From Anaerostipes rhamnosivorans (lineage in GTDB: Bacteria; Bacillota; Clostridia; Lachnospirales; Lachnospiraceae): a DNA stretch of 64,000 bases. This document shows, piece after piece, positions 62,712-64,000 of this stretch. The stretch spans positions 343,001 through 407,000 of the forward strand of contig NZ_CP040058.1 in assembly GCF_005280655.1 (NCBI RefSeq), written 5' to 3'. Made by a program: the position numbers and the translations under genes. Position 1 is the first letter of the stretch; every line of letters begins with the position of its first letter. The notes under the pieces were generated by a model, which was not told the DNA's origin, made no database searches, and worked only from the letters and a program-made list of their open reading frames with translations.

Positions 62712-64000
62712 ATGCCGATTATAAAGAAAAAAGAACCAGTGGAAGAAATCTTCTTCAATGAACTGGAGGATATTACATCATATAATATGAAACAGATGGA
62801 ACATTGTCTTACCACCATAGGGAAAAGGATGTGTGCGGAACAGAGAGAGGATCTGGAAAAGAAAGACGGGAGAACGATCATAGAGAGTACGATCCTGAAA
62901 GAATGTATGCTATGCCAGGGAAAGGAAAAGTGCCAGCTTACCCTGGAGGACCGGGACAAGCTGGGCGCTCTGCTGGAGAAGCAGGGAGGTTTGAGCGTTC
63001 AGAATATCCGCTCCGTGTGCAGATGTCAGAGAGAAAAGGAGTGGGTGGATGAAATCAACACCATCTATGAGAGGGAGCTTTTCTTGTACGCCTGCGAACA
63101 GAGGTTTATCGAGATGCGCAGAATGATCGGAGAGCAGTACATAGAGGCCGGTAGAATGTTCAGAAGCTTTGCCGCGCAGAAATACCAGCTTTCCGGAGTG
63201 CAGCCGATACAGGAAAGGATTGAAAAGGGGCTGAAAGCCCATCATTTGAAAGTGAAAAAAGTGTATATTTATGAGGATGATATGAGAGGGAAACAGATCT
63301 ACCTGTTTTTAAAGGCGCAGAAAGGCAGAGAGAGGACAACCAAGGAGGTGGCCAGGTGGCTCTCTGTTATCCTGCAGGAAAAACTGCAGCCTCTGCCCAA
63401 CGGTAAACAGGCCATCGGGGAAACATATGAAATGATGGGTGTCCAGGCGGCCACCAAATTTCACGTTTTGACCGGAGTTATTTCCAGGGCTGAGAAAGAA
63501 GATATGAAAAATGGGGATAATTTTTCTATGGGAACGGTTGGGAATCACAGATTTGTCTCTATGATCTCCGACGGTATGGGCACCGGAAATGCGGCAAACA
63601 AAGACAGCAAGGCAGTCATTGAGACCCTGGAGGAGCTGCTTGAGGTGGGGCTGGACGAAAAAAGAGCCATCCAGCTGCTGCAGTCGATTTTTGTATTCTG
63701 GCCGGAAAAGGAGAGGTACTCAACCTTGGACTATATTCAGATCGATCTGTACGCAGGGATCGGAAGTTTTTTAAAGTTAGGTGCATGCCCGTGTTTTCTG
63801 AAACGCAAGGGGCAGGTAGAGATGGTCCAGCTGGACAGCCTGCCGGTAGGGGTATTGAAGGAGAAAAAACTTCCGATACACAGAAAGAAGCTTGAGGCGG
63901 AAGATTTTATCCTTCAGGTCAGTGACGGCATCATTGATTCCCTGGGAGGAAACGGTGTGGAACTGCTGATGGAATATATGACCCAAATCAATACCACAAG
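62712..64000 (+). CDS. SpoIIE-like PP2C phosphatase, cut by the right window edge
   Basis: This frame of 429 codons runs off the window. The N-terminal 230 residues are soluble and charged with several Cys, and lack the ten-segment membrane region of classical SpoIIE. The C-terminal half has the PP2C/SpoIIE phosphatase motifs MISDGMGTGNAANKDS near residue 285 and LQVSDGIIDSLGG at the end. SpoIIE dephosphorylates the anti-sigma factor antagonist SpoIIAA. This may be a soluble relative acting on a similar pathway. Start ATG follows GAAGGAGGG. Confidence 0.85.
   Translation, partial: MPIIKKKEPVEEIFFNELEDITSYNMKQMEHCLTTIGKRMCAEQREDLEKKDGRTIIESTILKECMLCQGKEKCQLTLEDRDKLGALLEKQGGLSVQNIRSVCRCQREKEWVDEINTIYERELFLYACEQRFIEMRRMIGEQYIEAGRMFRSFAAQKYQLSGVQPIQERIEKGLKAHHLKVKKVYIYEDDMRGKQIYLFLKAQKGRERTTKEVARWLSVILQEKLQPLPNGKQAIGETYEMMGVQAATKFHVLTGVISRAEKEDMKNGDNFSMGTVGNHRFVSMISDGMGTGNAANKDSKAVIETLEELLEVGLDEKRAIQLLQSIFVFWPEKERYSTLDYIQIDLYAGIGSFLKLGACPCFLKRKGQVEMVQLDSLPVGVLKEKKLPIHRKKLEAEDFILQVSDGIIDSLGGNGVELLMEYMTQINTT

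Overview
The window looks like the chromosome of a spore-forming anaerobic Firmicute of the Lachnospiraceae type. Evidence: yabP, yabQ, divIC and a SpoIIE-type phosphatase; class B sortase; low-to-medium GC; AGGAGG-like ribosome binding sites with frequent TTG and GTG starts. A pair of inositol-catabolism genes would fit Anaerostipes, but the genus is a guess.

Layout. 0-5.4 kb: end of the F1F0 ATP synthase operon (atpA end, atpG, atpD, atpC), a CYTH protein with a membrane protein, trmB and trxA. 5.5-14.6 kb: an ABC-F ATPase, a sugar-binding lipoprotein, iolG, a YesM/AraC-type two-component system and iolE. 14.6-26.6 kb: housekeeping and envelope genes (tRNA-Lys, AI-2E permease, nitrilase, ABC-2 exporter, NlpC/P60 protein, sortase B, GH25, PanE, CPBP protease, CvfB). 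26.7-29.3 kb: mazG, HU, rqcP, yabP, yabQ, divIC. 29.6-37.3 kb: a PTS operon with an ascorbate-type EIIABC, class II aldolase, DeoC, PfkB kinase and a P-loop kinase under a PRD regulator. 37.4-55.7 kb: an accessory island with a BlaI/M56 sensor pair, a small secreted protein, a 2395-residue RHS protein with a DUF4474-like tail, then an AT-rich run of ankyrin, propeller-like and small membrane proteins, several of them broken. 56.1-64 kb: a thioester-domain, proline-rich probable spore-surface protein, a four-part sulfur-transfer flavoprotein, MarR with a TMEM175 channel, a Crp/Fnr regulator and the start of a SpoIIE-like phosphatase.

The most unusual signals are not ordinary genes. (1) Two paralogous intergenic units, at about 14.7 kb (minus) and 19.7 kb (plus), share a promoter, a 40-nt leader with a UCCUCUCU anti-Shine-Dalgarno stretch, and end in hairpins; they look like a small-RNA family. 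(2) A composite hairpin repeat recurs in three places, and two of its copies are near-identical, inverted and 46 kb apart. (3) The thioester-domain protein has no signal peptide but has a sigma-K-like promoter, which suggests a covalent-bonding protein on the spore surface. (4) A sigma-E-like promoter sits inside a terminator that overlaps the yabP ribosome binding site. (5) The M56 sensor and its secreted neighbour share a C-terminal domain, next to the RHS gene.

All calls come from reading the sequence and remembered family motifs; no database search was run.
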